A stretch of 64,000 bases of DNA. Source: Mactra quadrangularis. Taxonomy: Eukaryota; Mollusca; Bivalvia; Venerida; Mactridae. The translations under genes and the position numbers were made by a program. The notes beneath the pieces are model-generated. The model saw only the letters and a program-made list of their open reading frames with translations. It was not told the origin of the DNA and did not search any database. Of this stretch, positions 1-11,560 are shown one piece after another. Location of the stretch: assembly GCA_025267735.1 (NCBI GenBank), contig CM046299.1:26934468-26998467 (forward strand), in the 5' to 3' direction. How positions within the stretch are numbered: the stretch's first letter is position 1; each line of letters starts with the position of its first letter.

Positions 1-79
1 TCGGGTGTTTTGTTCATGGCAAAAAACAATCAAAGCACTGAAAGTACTGGGGTATTCATTGTGTTTAGATTTATTCAAT

Positions 80-290
80 TTTTGTTGGGTTTTATGCTGT
101 GGCAACACCTTATATAGATTATATCACAGCGGTCAGTCCACCTACTCACTGTTCCTGAAGAAACTTTATCTCAGGATTTAGCTGTTAACAAACTACTGGG
201 TGCATACTTTGTCAGTGACTGACGACTGTCCTACATGACTTAGAATCAGGGGAAGGAGACAGAATGGCCGTAGATATTATTAATGCTGGC
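80..290 (-). repeat. SINE, group A, 5'-truncated
   Basis: Reads gctgtggcaacacctt, then a body with tctcaggatttagctgttaac and gtcagtgactgac, shared with copies at 24.65 kb, 58.73 kb and 62.89 kb. The tRNA-like head is absent here. Confidence 0.75.
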
Positions 291-1039
291 GATTACATTT
301 TTTTTCAAACTCTCTTCACAATAAAAATCTGCTTGAGTCATTTACAATATTGAACGATTGAATTTACGTATTACTATGACTACTGTTGTAATTAGTCAAT
401 GCTATTAACTGTTACAATATGACTATCGCATTGCTTAATTAGTCTGTGTGTCAAAAAAATTCTAATATAGGAGAGATTTAAAACTATGTAATTGTTATCT
501 GTTATGTGTGCTACGTAGTGCACATTTTTTAGTAAAGTTGGACTAACACCCTGCTGCTATTCTATGATTCATATAGTAACTGAATAGAAAGTAATGTATT
601 TAAACCCCATTTCTGCTTATCATAAAGGTCTTAGAAATTAATTTTACCTGCACTGATGGTGTTTAATGATGAAGGTTAAGATTTACAGATATTACTAAGA
701 ATTAATTGTATGATAAATTTCTTTTTTTCATTCGATGAACTGATTTAACAAAGAGGTTAATGTCTTCAAGTGAATGGGGTTATTTTTTTCAAAAAGTTGA
801 AAGTGTTTTATATGCTCAAATTATCTATATTATGTAAGAAAATAAACAAATGTTAAGATTCAAAGTGTTATGCTAAGATTTAATACCCGAGTTCATTAGT
901 ACACACAAACCAGAAAGGTGATATATGTTCCAAACATTAATTATGTTGATGACTTCAACGAGTTCAAAGATACTATTTCGATATCACTCATTACCTTCTT
1001 ATCATTCATAGTCAACTGTGTTTCATATTTCATTTTACA

Positions 1040-1290
1040 GGCCCATTATTCTACTGATCGAGGGGTCGTAGGTTTTATTCATGGGAGGGGCATACTTTCG
1101 TTGAGCTTAGTTATGAAATAATTTTTACGGTAATTCTCCCTCCTACCATTCAGTCATCGATGCGATTTCTTTTTTGTTAACAGCTAGATCCAGAGATTTT
1201 GCCTTTCAGGAACAGTGAGTGGATGGACTGATCTCCGTGATATAACCTATACAATATGTGTTGCTATGGCGTTAAGGCCTCAATGAATTG
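1040..1290 (+). repeat. SINE, group A, opposite orientation, diverged
   Basis: The head reads ctactgatcgaggggtcgta followed by the body in reverse order and ends ataacctatacaatatgtgttgctatggcgtta, the conserved SINE tail. It is the same family as the 24.65-kb copy on the other strand. Confidence 0.75.
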
Positions 1291-2659
1291 ATCATATGTT
1301 CTATGAATTTTGTCTCAAAAAATAGAGCTGGCCAGCGAAAAAAAAAAACATTTTGAGAAGCGATCGAAAGGCGAGGAATAAATGTGTGATATTTTCATGA
1401 GCATTTTTATACAAATGGAAAAACACATGTTAAATATGAACATTATACAGAAAATCACATTATAGCATGTAGTTCAGAAAAGCATAATAAGTAACTTTTT
1501 AGTGTTTATACCAGTTGGTCATTTATTCAGCATATTGATGTGATACAATCATGTACATTCAAAGATGAATATGTCAAAATCTTTCTAACTTGAACTTTAT
1601 TATTTTGATATTGGGGTACAGGGCATATAGTTTTGATTATTTTGCAGGTTGTTGTAAGAAAGATTATTTGCTGTTAACATACATAAATGCTTTTAATAAG
1701 GTACATACGTCATAATTAACTGTATTTTGTTCCATTTGCATTTACTATACTGCATAGCTAATACACTAAGTGAATTCATTCAATATTAACCTTTAATTAA
1801 ATACTTCCAATATTTCTGTACAATTTAGAATCAGCTCGGCTAACATCATGATAGATCAAACCTGTTGATGTTGGTGTTTTAGTAAAGTCTTAATGTTATT
1901 GGGTAAATAAGAGAATGACTCAACAACATACAACTGCTCAATATAATTTAGTAATCCAGAATGAGTACCAGTTGAGCACCCCCGTAAATATAAATGGACA
2001 AGTCTTGTTGACTTTTTGAGTATAAATAAAGTTATATTATTTGGATGATATGGGAACAACTAAACAACAAACAACTACTAAGATTATTTAAGCCATCATG
2101 TATGAGGATTTTAGAGTCAGCATCCCTATAAAATGAAAATGGACCAAACTGGTAAACTTTAAAGTGAATAAATACAGGCTTGTCATTTATGCCAACTATG
2201 CTATATAGACTAAACAAGGAACAACTGCAACATGTAAATATACATAAATTATGTGAAAGAAAACAATTACATCAGAACCCTTCTAAAATAAAAATTGACT
2301 AAACCTTTAGGTATATAAATATAGTCTTGGGGTACGTTATGCAAACTTTATTTCAAAATAAGTCAGTCGAGTATTTTGGGGCATTAACAATTATAATGTT
2401 AAATATTCTACCCCGTCTTACCTGCTTGTCGTAAATAACACAGCAGGGGGACATGACGTCACATAACTAGAGCAGTGTAGAGTTGATGAAAACATCAAGT
2501 TTACGTCAGTGTTCAACTGATGATCAAACATGGTTGGATTTATAATTGATGTTTTCATTTTAAAAGTGAAAAGAGCAAATTTTTTTTTTCATTTTCTGAA
2601 TTTTAAGTGCGTAAATCTGACGTACATGATCAAATTTTTGTAGCCGAAACCCAAAAAAA

Positions 2660-2760
2660 AAAAAAAAAAAATCTTCTAATTTAACGCGCCTAGGATTCGA
2701 ACTCGCTATCTCATGATCGGTAGTCTGTCATGCTAACCACTGCACCACAGCGGCACCATG
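2660..2760 (-). repeat. tRNA-derived repeat ending in a T run
   Basis: On the minus strand it reads GTGGTGCAGTGGTTAGCA (A-box-like), then GAGTTCGAATCC (B-box-like), and about 20 bases after a short tail it runs into a long T tract, a pol III stop. The acceptor-stem halves do not pair, so it is not an intact tRNA gene. Confidence 0.65.
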
Positions 2761-2774
2761 ATATTTCAGCTACA

Positions 2775-2796
2775 TTTATATATATATATATATATG
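2775..2796. repeat. TA dinucleotide microsatellite
   Basis: About ten uninterrupted TA units. Confidence 0.9.
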
Positions 2797-3045
2797 ACAG
2801 ATAAAAATGCGCAATGTACAAAATAACTTTTCTCTGTACACAGATTGAATAAAGTTTGATTAATGTGAAAATAATGAGTATCATAATTTTAAGTATTTGT
2901 TTAAATTTGTATTTTTTCAACTCGTCTGCAATTGATAGTATACACATTTTGCTGTTGCTTTATTATTTTCTGGGTCGCAGCAGAGTTCAATTATGTGTTG
3001 ACTGTTGTTCGTTCTTTTTCAAATTTCTGGGAGCGCCGACATAGA

Positions 3046-3071
3046 AAGGAATTGTTTGCAAACAATTCCTT
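3046..3071. repeat. 26-bp perfect palindrome
   Basis: The half AAGGAATTGTTTG is followed directly by its exact reverse complement with no spacer. The surrounding few hundred bases contain more CpG than the window average. Confidence 0.9.
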
Positions 3072-3180
3072 CCAATAATGTGAATGACTGTAAACTGCAT
3101 TTAGAGAAACTGATTTAGTTTCGAGTACTTTCCTTCAATTCCTTTGTCTTCCGATGTCTGTCAGCAAATGCATATTTGTC

Positions 3181-3190
3181 GTCACGTGAC
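3181..3190. promoter_or_regulatory. Palindromic E-box GTCACGTGAC
   Basis: An exact GTCACGTGAC palindrome, the core bound by USF/MITF-TFE bHLH-zip factors, in a CpG-containing stretch (3000-3500). Function is only inferred from the motif. Confidence 0.35.
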
Positions 3191-3547
3191 TATAGCGCTT
3201 GATACGGGAACGTAGTTTCATTCATAATTTTTCATGAATGAAATCGATGTATACATCCGCGATTATCAGTTACGTAATAATTTGTCTACCATTGTTCAAT
3301 TGTTCACAAATTTGTCAATACTCGGTGTCACTTCGAAGAAAGGTTTGATGTAGATCGAGTTAAATGCGTAATTAAATTGACGCGTAGGAATACACAGATG
3401 ATCGATGAAACAAAAGAACTATTTGCGAACTATTTTATTGTAGCGGAATTATCCGGATGCTGTTCGGTTTCGTTGATTAGATATATAGGTCAATAGGTCA
3501 GAATAGGACTCCGATCGGAATACCGCTATTAATCTATTGGTAACAGA

Positions 3548-3574
3548 GTATTCATTGTTAAAAACAATGAATAC
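3548..3574. repeat. Inverted repeat, 12-bp arms
   Basis: GTATTCATTGTT and its exact reverse complement are separated by three bases. It lies just left of the ~160-bp tandem array. Confidence 0.85.
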
Positions 3575-3639
3575 AAAAACAAAACAAAAGTAATTTCAAG
3601 ACAGGTCATAATTGTTGAAAGGATTTAATTCAGTCAAAT

Positions 3640-5052
3640 AATAATTACCAATTCATATTTGTAAAATATAAAAGTGGCATTACCCCTAAAACTTTCATCC
3701 ATAGTAACGTCCCATCAGGGTAAAGTAGACATTGTATCAACGAATAAGCATACCTACTTTCATCTAAATATCTATATGAAGAACTATAAATACATTGTAT
3801 TTCAATTTGAACAAAATTCAAAATTAAAGTAAAGGGGCATAACTTCAAAAAAAAACATAAAGAGTTATGTCCCTATGTAGTCGCCTACATGTAGTACTGA
3901 TGAATAAGCATACTAACTATCATTTAAATATATCTATAAGTATTGAAAATATTTCATAATACTTTCTCCCAAATTAAAAAGTTGAAAAGGGTCACAACTC
4001 CAACAATAATTCATCAATTATTACATCCCATTGTATTCGACCAGATGTAGTACAGATGAAAAAGTATACTAACTTTCTATCTAACAAAATATATTCAATT
4101 TGAGCAAACATAACCCTTAATAATCAAAGTATAAAGGGGAAAGGGGAATAACTTGGAAAGTAATTAATCCAGAGTTATGTCCCTTTATAGTCCGATAGAT
4201 GAAGAACTGACGAATAAGCATTCCAACTTTCATTCAAATAGATTCATAAGTTCTAAATATATCCCATTAGAACAAATTTTAAACATAAATGTTAAAGTAT
4301 AAAGGGTCATAACTCAAAAAATAATTTATCCACAGTAATGTCCCTTCATAGTTGTGTAGATATAGTACCGATTATTAAGTATAAAAATTTAAAGTCAAAT
4401 ATCTTGATTAGTATTAAGGATATTACATATAGAAACAATTTTAACATTATATTTTGCATTTTTTTTAGTTTAAAAGGGCAATTACTCCAAGAATAATTCA
4501 TCCACAGTTAGGTCCCATCATAGTCGGGTAGATATAGTACGGACAAATAAGTACACAAACTTTAAGTCAAATATCTTGATCAGTATTGAAGATATTCTAC
4601 ATAGAATAAAACTTTAACCTCATATTTTGCAATTTCTTAAGAATAAAAGGGCAATTACTCCAAAAATAATTCATCCACAGTTATGTGCCTTCACAGTCAT
4701 GTAGATATGGTACCGACAAATAAGTATACTATAAGTATACTAACTTTAAGTCAAATGTCTTGATCAGTATTGATGATATTCTACACAGGAAAAACTTAAA
4801 CCTCATATTTTGCAATTTTTTAAGTATAAAAGGGCATTAACTCATAAAATAATTCATCCAGAGTTATCCCCTTTCACAGAATGGTTAATATAGTCCCACT
4901 AAATAAGTATACCAACTTTCAATAAAATAGCTTGGATAGTGTTGAAGTTATAAGTGTTTCAAAAAACTTTAACCTGAAAACCAACGCCAATGCCAACGCC
5001 GACGCCCAAGTGATAGCAATAGCTCTCATTTTCTTCGAAAAGTCGAGCTAAA
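3640..5052 (+). mobile_element. Tandem-core repeat element with terminal hairpin (pearl/BIV160-like architecture)
   Basis: About eight diverged units share a core resembling aagggcaataactcc, then taattcatccagagttatg, then a segment like taagtatactaactttaag. The gggc/gggtcataactc core recurs near 3837, 3990, 4145, 4308, 4478, 4650 and 4833, so the period drifts from ~153 to ~184 bp. The right end changes to a GC-richer segment (ccaatgccaacgccgacgcc) and a hairpin with arms tagctc/gagcta at 5020-5050. Non-autonomous Helitron-like elements of bivalves carry ~160-bp tandem cores and such 3' hairpins; membership here is inferred from architecture. Confidence 0.7.
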
Positions 5053-7594
5053 AATACATAAGTAAACACAGTGTCATTGTGGACTTAAATAATGATGAAT
5101 ATCTGAAACAATGCAAAATATTTTTTATCAAGTCAATAATTAATATAACTATACCCAGTACCATGGCTGTCAATCAATACTTATAATATATGTATAACAT
5201 CTTGCTGAACATAAATATACAAAAATTGTACAGCAAATTATGCTATTTGTTAGTAATATACCACAAGTTTCTGCCTACTAAAAGTCCTGCGGAGTTTAGC
5301 CTAGTACTTGTATGACTTAGTCAATTGCCAGTGGCTAAAAACTGTCCAACCTGACATAAAGGCAGGTAGAAGAATGGCAGTATAAAATTTCATGACTGAA
5401 CTACACTCAATTATATACGTTCAGCCAGGGTTTGGAACCTTAATAACAACCCTTAGACTTGTAGTCAAGCTAATTATACATACATTTATTACCTCCAAGG
5501 CAGGAGAGCAACAAACATATTTCTTGAACTCCATGTAAGTACAGGAATGATGTAAATAAATGATGGTGTAGGGTAAGTGACATAAAAACACTGTAAGAAA
5601 GCATGCTTAACAATCTCTAAAGGTAAAGTGTGTGGAGAGAAAACCATTCTGTAGAATAAAACAGTTTTTTTGTTCGCACAACACAACATTTACCTTCGAG
5701 GGGGTAGACAAACGACGAGGCCATCTGTCATCAGAAGCCTTTATATTCGATGCATTAAAAAACGGAGCATTCAATTAATAGTTGGCTAATTACTTTTAAA
5801 AACATCAAAGAATTGCCTAAGTAAAATTTCAGAAAAATTGAAAACTACACAATGTACTGCAACAAAAAGTCTAAAACTACATAAATTTACTTGATCAAGA
5901 ATAAATCTACTTAATGTGCATTTGAAATCTGTGTAAACTATGAAATTACAAAATTAAGTTTAGATATTCGGACGCCAGTTGACATCCCTAGTAAAACCCA
6001 TAGATTTGAGTTCCAAATATGAACTACTCCTACATGGGTCATACTGATTCTTTACGTATTATCACCTGTAAGTCTTGATTTATTTCTTAAAAATTTGTTC
6101 TAAGTTTCAAACAGTTTTGGGCAGTAGTCCAGTAGATGGGGGACATTAATCATATAATACCTGAAACTTCAATCTCCATTATAACAGTCGCAAGTCTAGG
6201 ACTGCGAATTTATGTTGTTTTTAATATAAGTAAAAATTTGGGATCACCAAGTTATTTAGCAGACAAACCTAGAATAATTACCGAAAGAATTATAAAATTA
6301 AATTTCATTAGTAACTTACAAACTATTATCAACTTCAATCCCTTAAAATCCAATTTCAAGTCACATTGTAATGTGTTGTTTAAAGGATAAAATTTAGCGC
6401 TAACGTGATAATGTTTGGTGCTAACGTGATAATTTTTAGTGTTAAACATGATAATTTATTCAAATTTTCCCTTTCTTGGAATTATCAATTATTAAAGAGG
6501 AGTAACTTGTTACAAGAAGATGTTTTTTTTAAATTTCAACCAAATAATTAAATATCACAGCACTGTCTACGAAATTAGTGGGTGTTGGGCTGTCAAAGAA
6601 TAGAGACTTGAGTAGTAAGAGCATTGGATGTCAATCTTCTTTAGCTAAAGTTATAAAGTATACACTATTCATGCTAAATAGAAAACTCTAACTTAAAACC
6701 ATTCATCTATTCTACTGGGTTGGACATCATATCACTTCCAAATGCTGTCTGGGTTTTTTCCCATTAAACTCCCGAACAGTATTTTGTTCTTCCTTGAAAA
6801 GGCAAATTTCCCTAAATTATTTTTTTGGACTGATATAGCTATCATTTAAAAAAAAATTTGATTGCAACATATATGTGCATTTCCTGTATGCCATGACATT
6901 TACTATACAATATATTGCTATGACTTAACACCCCCCCTCCTGGAAAAAAATAACTAAAAACTAGATAAATGCATATTCCCACCATTAACATGACAACATT
7001 ATCCAATATGGCTGCTTCAAGCATACATCCTTACAATTATGTATCCATGTAACCATCAATGTTAACATCCAAACCAGTAAAATAGATCAATGTCTTTCAA
7101 CATAAAATAATGTAAAGCTGTCATTGATTGGGTTCGAAGTGTATCGCCGATATCAATATATTGATAAGTAAATTTTGACCAAACATGGAAACATAATAAT
7201 TAATACATTCACTGCAGTACTATACAGACCATTTTTGTTGTCATAAACTCATAATAGACTTATATTTGTCATGAAAGAAATGCAACAAAGTACCATCTGC
7301 GGAATAGGGCTATTTCGTTAATGAGGATGCCATCAATGTTCAAAACCTATCTGTTCATTTTATGACAGCGCACCTGTTTCCACTCATAATCGAAGTTTGT
7401 CACTCAAATTTTTTACACTTTCATTTATTTATCAATATATAGGCTTTATTACAGTCATTTCAAAATGCATTTTCAACTACTGATCAAAAAAATATTGACG
7501 AAACATTGATATCTTTGGAATCGATGACAGCTCTAAAATAAGGTATAAAAGTCTTTCACTAATAATGATATAAAATGTATATCATGAAGTTTAC
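5053..7594. other. Intron of CLASP (3' side), no gene seen
   Basis: AT-rich intron sequence left of the exon ending at 7595. It includes a small repeat of taacgtgataattttta (6400-6455) and a C-rich tract near 6930. I see no coding segment resembling TOG3. A 31-base segment at 5699-5729 has splice-like ends but is rejected below. Confidence 0.6.
7115..7537. mobile_element. TIR element, about 420 bp
   Basis: agctgtcattgattgggttc at the left is matched in inverted form by tggaatcgatgacagct at the right, and both arms continue into a shared gatatcaat stretch. There is no coding capacity. The superfamily is not determined. Confidence 0.5.
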
Positions 7595-7705
7595 CTCCGA
7601 TGTTTTCCCGTATGAACTGTAGGATCTCTCGGAACAAACACTTGACGTCTCACTGGCATTATCATCCGAATCATATACATCATAACGCTTCCTTATGGGT
7701 TGTCT
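7595..7705 (-). CDS. CLASP: CLASP exon: acidic segment before TOG3
   Basis: 111 bases, phase 0 at both ends; acceptor atttaaatcag|AGA, donor TCGGAG|gtaaac. It encodes R-K-R-Y-D-V-Y-D-S-D-D-N-A-S-E-T-S-S-V and C-S-E-R-S-Y-S-S-Y, the counterpart of R-R-R-Y-E-S-Y-G-M-H-S-D-D-D-A-N-S-D-A-S-S and C-S-E-R-S-Y-S-S. The next family residues (E-D-V-A-E-V-L, start of TOG3) are not found to the left, so that exon lies outside the window. Confidence 0.96.
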
Positions 7706-7749
7706 CTGATTTAAATAAAAGAGAAATTTATAAGTGAACCTTCAAAATA

Positions 7750-7845
7750 TAAACAGTATATATACTGGATTTAGCAGAAGATGGTTGTAACTCAATATAA
7801 GAAAAGAGGGAGTAACAACCGTCTTGAGCTAAACCCACGATATGT
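7750..7845. repeat. Imperfect long hairpin
   Basis: tggatttagcagaagatggttgtaactc and an approximate inverted copy flank a ~15-base loop. The same family forms a better hairpin at 25.69 kb. Confidence 0.6.
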
Positions 7846-7857
7846 AAATATAGATCA

Positions 7858-8062
7858 GTAGCGTGTTCAATTACACAAAACGTTACAGAACGTTACATAA
7901 TGATACATTGGGAACTCCTCGGCCATATTTTTGTTTACTTCAACACCGGTAGTTTCAAAATAGCGTCTAAATATGTCCGAGACTATTCGTAGCAAATGGA
8001 CGAGGAGTTCCGAATGTATCGTTACGGAACGTACTGTAACGTTCACGGTAACTGAACTCAGC
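7858..8062. mobile_element. MITE, gtagcctgttcaatta family, copy 1
   Basis: The arms gtagcgtgttcaattac...aaacgtt and aacgttcacggtaactgaac are inverted, with inner arms gaactcctcggccat and tggacgaggagttcc. It matches the 25.22-kb copy throughout. Confidence 0.8.
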
Positions 8063-8066
8063 CAAG

Positions 8067-8160
8067 GGTTCAACACTAAGAGTGTTCAGGTTTTCCGAGG
8101 ATCCAAAAATCTAGGAGGAATCCCCATAAAGCTTAGCTAAGGATTCTTTCAGGATCATAA
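8067..8160. repeat. Fragment of the agggttca TIR family
   Basis: ggatccaaaaatctaggaggaatcc and gcttagctaaggattcttt resemble the inner right part of the elements at 40.66 kb and 50.36 kb. Confidence 0.45.
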
Positions 8161-8164
8161 TAAA

Positions 8165-8515
8165 ATGCCCAGTTCACACACAAATTTTAGTTCTGGTATT
8201 CAAATATTTGGGATTTCCCCAGCGATACAAACAAACTTTCACTGTAACAATGAAAATATGTGTACAAAGGACAAAAGGCTTTGATTAGTATTTTGTGATT
8301 TTCAGACATTACGTGTAACACACTTTGTTTGTAATGCCTGTGTACAGAATGGAACCCACAAGTTAGAGTTCCAAATTAGGTCTATTCTGAACTCACATTT
8401 TTGGGGTTTTCTGTCAATGTGCTTTTTGTTATTGTGACAGTAATAGCTTGTACCACAGGGGGGAACCCAAATATTTGAATTCCAGGTATTATCTATTGCA
8501 AAAAAGGTATTTGTC
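8165..8515. repeat. Diverged inverted-repeat element
   Basis: ggtattcaaatatttgggat near 8196 and its inverted form acccaaatatttgaattcc near 8467 bound a ~300-base segment. Related sequence recurs at 28.98-29.15 kb and 40.46-40.66 kb. Confidence 0.5.
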
Positions 8516-8753
8516 TTAAGTTGACCAATATAAATATCCTGATTTCTTATTCTACTAATTCTTTAGGCCGCTCCTTAACAATATTCATCTTTCAATTCTG
8601 AAATCAGTTGACGAACTTACCATCCCTGGACATGCTAAGATCTTAAGACCAAAGCTATAAACCAGCACTTATGTAAGAACATTCTTTCTCTTTAGGCTGA
8701 CAACATCATTTCTAGATACAGTGTTCAAGGCCATTCAAAATATTTCCAATAAA

Positions 8754-9062
8754 AACAAGTAAATCTGTGAGCTAATGCTCACTAGTGATACCCCCGCTGT
8801 GAGAAATATGACTATCATAATGTAACTTTCATTTAACAAAATCTAAAAATATGCGACAAACAGGAAGTAGATGAGCAAGGAGCATGAAATCGCTTTACAC
8901 CACATGGGACTATGGGATGAAGCAATATGCAAAGTATTAGGCTGCTGCATGTTATAGTTGCTGAGAAAACTGCGGCAGAATTTTTTGTAACGGACGGACG
9001 GACGCACGCACAGACAAGGGTAAAACAGTATACCCCCCTCTTCTTCTAAGCGGGGGTATAAT
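8754..9062. mobile_element. Non-autonomous element with terminal gcgggggtata hairpin, copy 1
   Basis: It starts aacaagtaaatctgtgagctaatgctcactagtgatacccccgc and ends gtatacccccc...gcgggggtata, so the 3' end is itself a hairpin, after a cggacggacgg run. Copy 2 is at 10.99 kb with a long near-identical core. Confidence 0.8.
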
Positions 9063-9567
9063 AACCAGACAAAAATCCTTGAATGCGCTTAATGACCAAG
9101 TTGGTAATAAAAATTTCAATAAAGTTCTTTAACCTAGGAGTGCAAACAATCAACTTAGTGCTAATGAATTAGATAGGATAATGAACCATAATGTTGATAG
9201 GAAAGACAATATGTTAGCACATATTGAATAATGAAAGTTTTTCAAATATAAGTCTGAAAGTAAACAACTATGAGTCTAGTAAACATGTATGAGTCTTAGA
9301 GCAAATAAGTGCAAGAAACAACTAAATGATCAATACTCTAATACTATATTATCTACTCAATGCCCCTGGGGCATTACATTTTCTAAAAGGCAATTATAAG
9401 AGTACAAAAATGGTGAAATTACAAGATTAAATATGGTATAGTGAGATTTATTATTCCCAGATGTCAAAATCCATTACGCATAAAACCATCAACTTTTCCC
9501 TATACAAAGAGATGATCATGATAATTGCCAAATTCTAACATTCTGCCATAAGTCAATTATGCTATTG

Positions 9568-9754
9568 TTAAATTTCATTTAACTGTCAATGGCACATACA
9601 TTAACCCTGTTGTGTTTATCATAAAATCCCTGTACATAAATACTCCCTACAGTTCTTCTGAACTCACTAACAATGAAAATAAATATCCACATTAAAATTA
9701 AGCATTTAAATCAGCAGGGTTAATGCATGTACCACTGACAGTTGAATAAATTTT
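9568..9754. mobile_element. MITE, aactgtcagtgg family, copy 1
   Basis: TIRs of about 40 bp: ttaactgtcaatggcacata with cattaaccctg at the left, and cagggttaatgcatgtacca with ctgacagttgaataaa inverted at the right. Nine copies lie in the window. Confidence 0.85.
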
Positions 9755-9792
9755 AGTGATACCACTGCACAAGGACCTCAGGATTACCTCAT

Positions 9793-10040
9793 CGTTGGCT
9801 TGTTTGTTTGTTTGTTTGGGTTTTACAGCACACCAACACAAAAAGGTCATATCGCACCAAAAAACATTTGATCATACTATTAATTCTCATCGTCAGCAAC
9901 CAAAGTACTTTCTTCCAAACACTCCATATGTACTGTGGGCAATTTGACTGGCAAAATCTCTTTTCATAAATATGCATGATGCAGGGGACACCAATCTTCT
10001 TCAAATGAAATCGCATGTTACAATTAAATACTCTTCTAGA
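9793..10040. repeat. SINE-tail-like sequence followed by a repeat shared with 54.45 kb
   Basis: A gttt-repeat leads into gggttttacagcacaccaaca, and then a ~140-base stretch (ctttcttccaaacactcc ... caatcttcttcaaatgaaat) that recurs at 54448-54595. Confidence 0.6.
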
Positions 10041-10065
10041 AAGTTTATCTAAAGTTAGGACTTAC

Positions 10066-10181
10066 AAGAGCATCTGCTAACAATTCCTCAACATCTTGAC
10101 CAGGTTTTAAAGTTCTGACAGCTGATACAGATTTACCAGAAGCTTTGCTACCACTCAAACGACGTTCTCTACCAGGTAAAC
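10066..10181 (-). CDS. CLASP: CLASP exon: linker before TOG3
   Basis: 116 bases, phase 1 in and phase 0 out; acceptor gtaatttcag|GTT, donor GCTCTT|gtaagt. It ends S-V-S-A-V-R-T-L-K-P-G-Q-D-V-E-E-L-L-A-D-A-L, matching S-A-M-R-V-L-N-T-G-S-D-V-E-E-A-V-A-D-A-L in human CLASP1. The short helix V-E-E-x-x-A-D-A-L is a reliable family marker. Confidence 0.96.
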
Positions 10182-10627
10182 CTGAAATTACACAACAAAG
10201 TTAATATCCAATACCAGATGATCACTTCCACTTTATGCCTAGTTCATGAATTATTCATTCAGGTTCATGAATCCAGTTGATGAACAGTTCATAGGGTGTT
10301 CATGAAGACAAAATGGTACAAATTCATCAATTAATTATTAGAATTTTAGCTTATAAACTGTCCTTATTCTTACATAGTTCATGAAAAAAATGCTCATGAA
10401 CAATTCAATTTCATGAACTTATCAATACCCATACAGTTCTTGTTTAGTTAATGAATGTTTCATGAACATATTTTAAGAACTGTTTTCAAAATTCAGTTCA
10501 TCAACTTTGATTAAGAACAGTTTAAATACTGTTATTAACTGTTAACTTATATGGCATGAGTAGTTCATGATTTCATGAACATCATTTCACAGGGAAAACA
10601 AGACATGTAATGTGGAAACCACATTAA
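10182..10627. other. Intron sequence rich in ttcatgaa motifs
   Basis: No gene. Between 10235 and 10580 the words gttcatga, tcatgaac and ttcatgaa recur many times at irregular spacing, a degenerate simple repeat. Confidence 0.6.
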
Positions 10628-10899
10628 AGCTGGATTTAAAAACTTTACCACAAAAGTTACAAAGGGAAATAATCCATAATAAAGCCAGATAGAGTTGTGG
10701 TTACTTTCTAATGCTGTTCATCACATGGTATGTTACCATTGTATGAAGTTTCATAAAGATCAGACAATAAATGGCAGAAATAGATGCTAAATTGAAAACT
10801 TTAATGCAATTGTTAACGACACTGGATGCCCGCTCGCCCAACTGCCCGCCCATGTTTGCCCAAACTATTAGCCGAATTTTTTCGTTGAAAAATCCAGCT
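10628..10899. mobile_element. MITE, agccggattt family, copy 1
   Basis: About 272 bp, bounded by agctggattt and its inverted form aaatccagct, with a core (tgtatgaagtttcataaagatc, aaatggcagaaatag) identical or nearly so to copies at 22.55 kb and 43.55 kb. A small aatgtggaaaccacatt palindrome precedes it. Confidence 0.85.
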
Positions 10900-10995
10900 C
10901 ACAAGAGTTTGAACACTATCTATATCAGTCTTCACAACAAACTTCATCAGCACTGGACATTAGGTTCAGCAAGAAATTTTAAAGTTTACCGAACC

Positions 10996-11250
10996 AAACA
11001 AGTAAATCTGTGAGCTAATGCTCACTAGTGATACCCCCCGCAAAAATCTAAAAATATGCGACAAACAGGAAGTAGATGAGCAAGGAGCATGAAATCGCTT
11101 TACACCACATAGGACTATGGGATGAAGCACTATGCAAAGTATTAGGCTGCTGCATGTTATAGTTGCTGAGAAAACTGCGACGGAAATTTTGTAACGGACG
11201 GACAAGGGTAAAACAGTATACCCCCCTCTTCTTCGAAGCGGGGGTATAAA
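10996..11250. mobile_element. Non-autonomous element with terminal gcgggggtata hairpin, copy 2
   Basis: Same family as 8754-9062. It begins gatacccccc after the ctaatgctcactagt block, lacks about 45 bases of the left interior and has a shorter cggacgg run. Confidence 0.8.
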
Positions 11251-11560
11251 AAGTATAATTGATTTGTTCTCTGTACTTAATTCATCAACAAATCTACATC
11301 GGGGAAGTCGCTTGACAAACTTAAGTCACATTGCAGCCAACCTACTAGTGTTTTTTCCTGCTCATGTCCTGTGGCATGTCATTGATTAATTTCTATGTGC
11401 CATCAAAAGATTTACTATTTCTTTGATAATTAGACAGAAGTTTAGTAAAGAAATTAGCCCAGAATAAAAATGCAGGAACCTATTGAATGAGATTTTTGGG
11501 GGACTCTGTTATGCCCGCAGCCTGTGGTTTTAAATTGCCATTTTTATTTCACAAACTTAC

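Noticed and set aside
2408..2455. Possible minus-strand exon ending ACAAGCAG|gtaaga
   Set aside because: The donor is good and a CRE-like TGACGTCA lies inside, but the peptide L-C-D-V-M-S-P-C-C matches nothing in CLASP and nothing else supports a gene.
5699..5729. Possible minus-strand exon reading M-A-S-S-F-V-Y-P-L-E with donor GAAG|gtaaat
   Set aside because: 31 bases, phase 0 in and 1 out, with a weak acceptor tract; inclusion after the exon at 7595 would shift the frame relative to the expected TOG3 exon, and no family sequence matches.
6136..6390. Plus-strand 84-codon open frame
   Set aside because: AT-rich composition, no domain, no homology recognised, no splice context; fits chance.
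10771..11013. Plus-strand 80-codon open frame
   Set aside because: It lies within a MITE (10628-10899) and runs into a second repeat; the same core recurs at 22.6 and 43.6 kb without keeping a frame.
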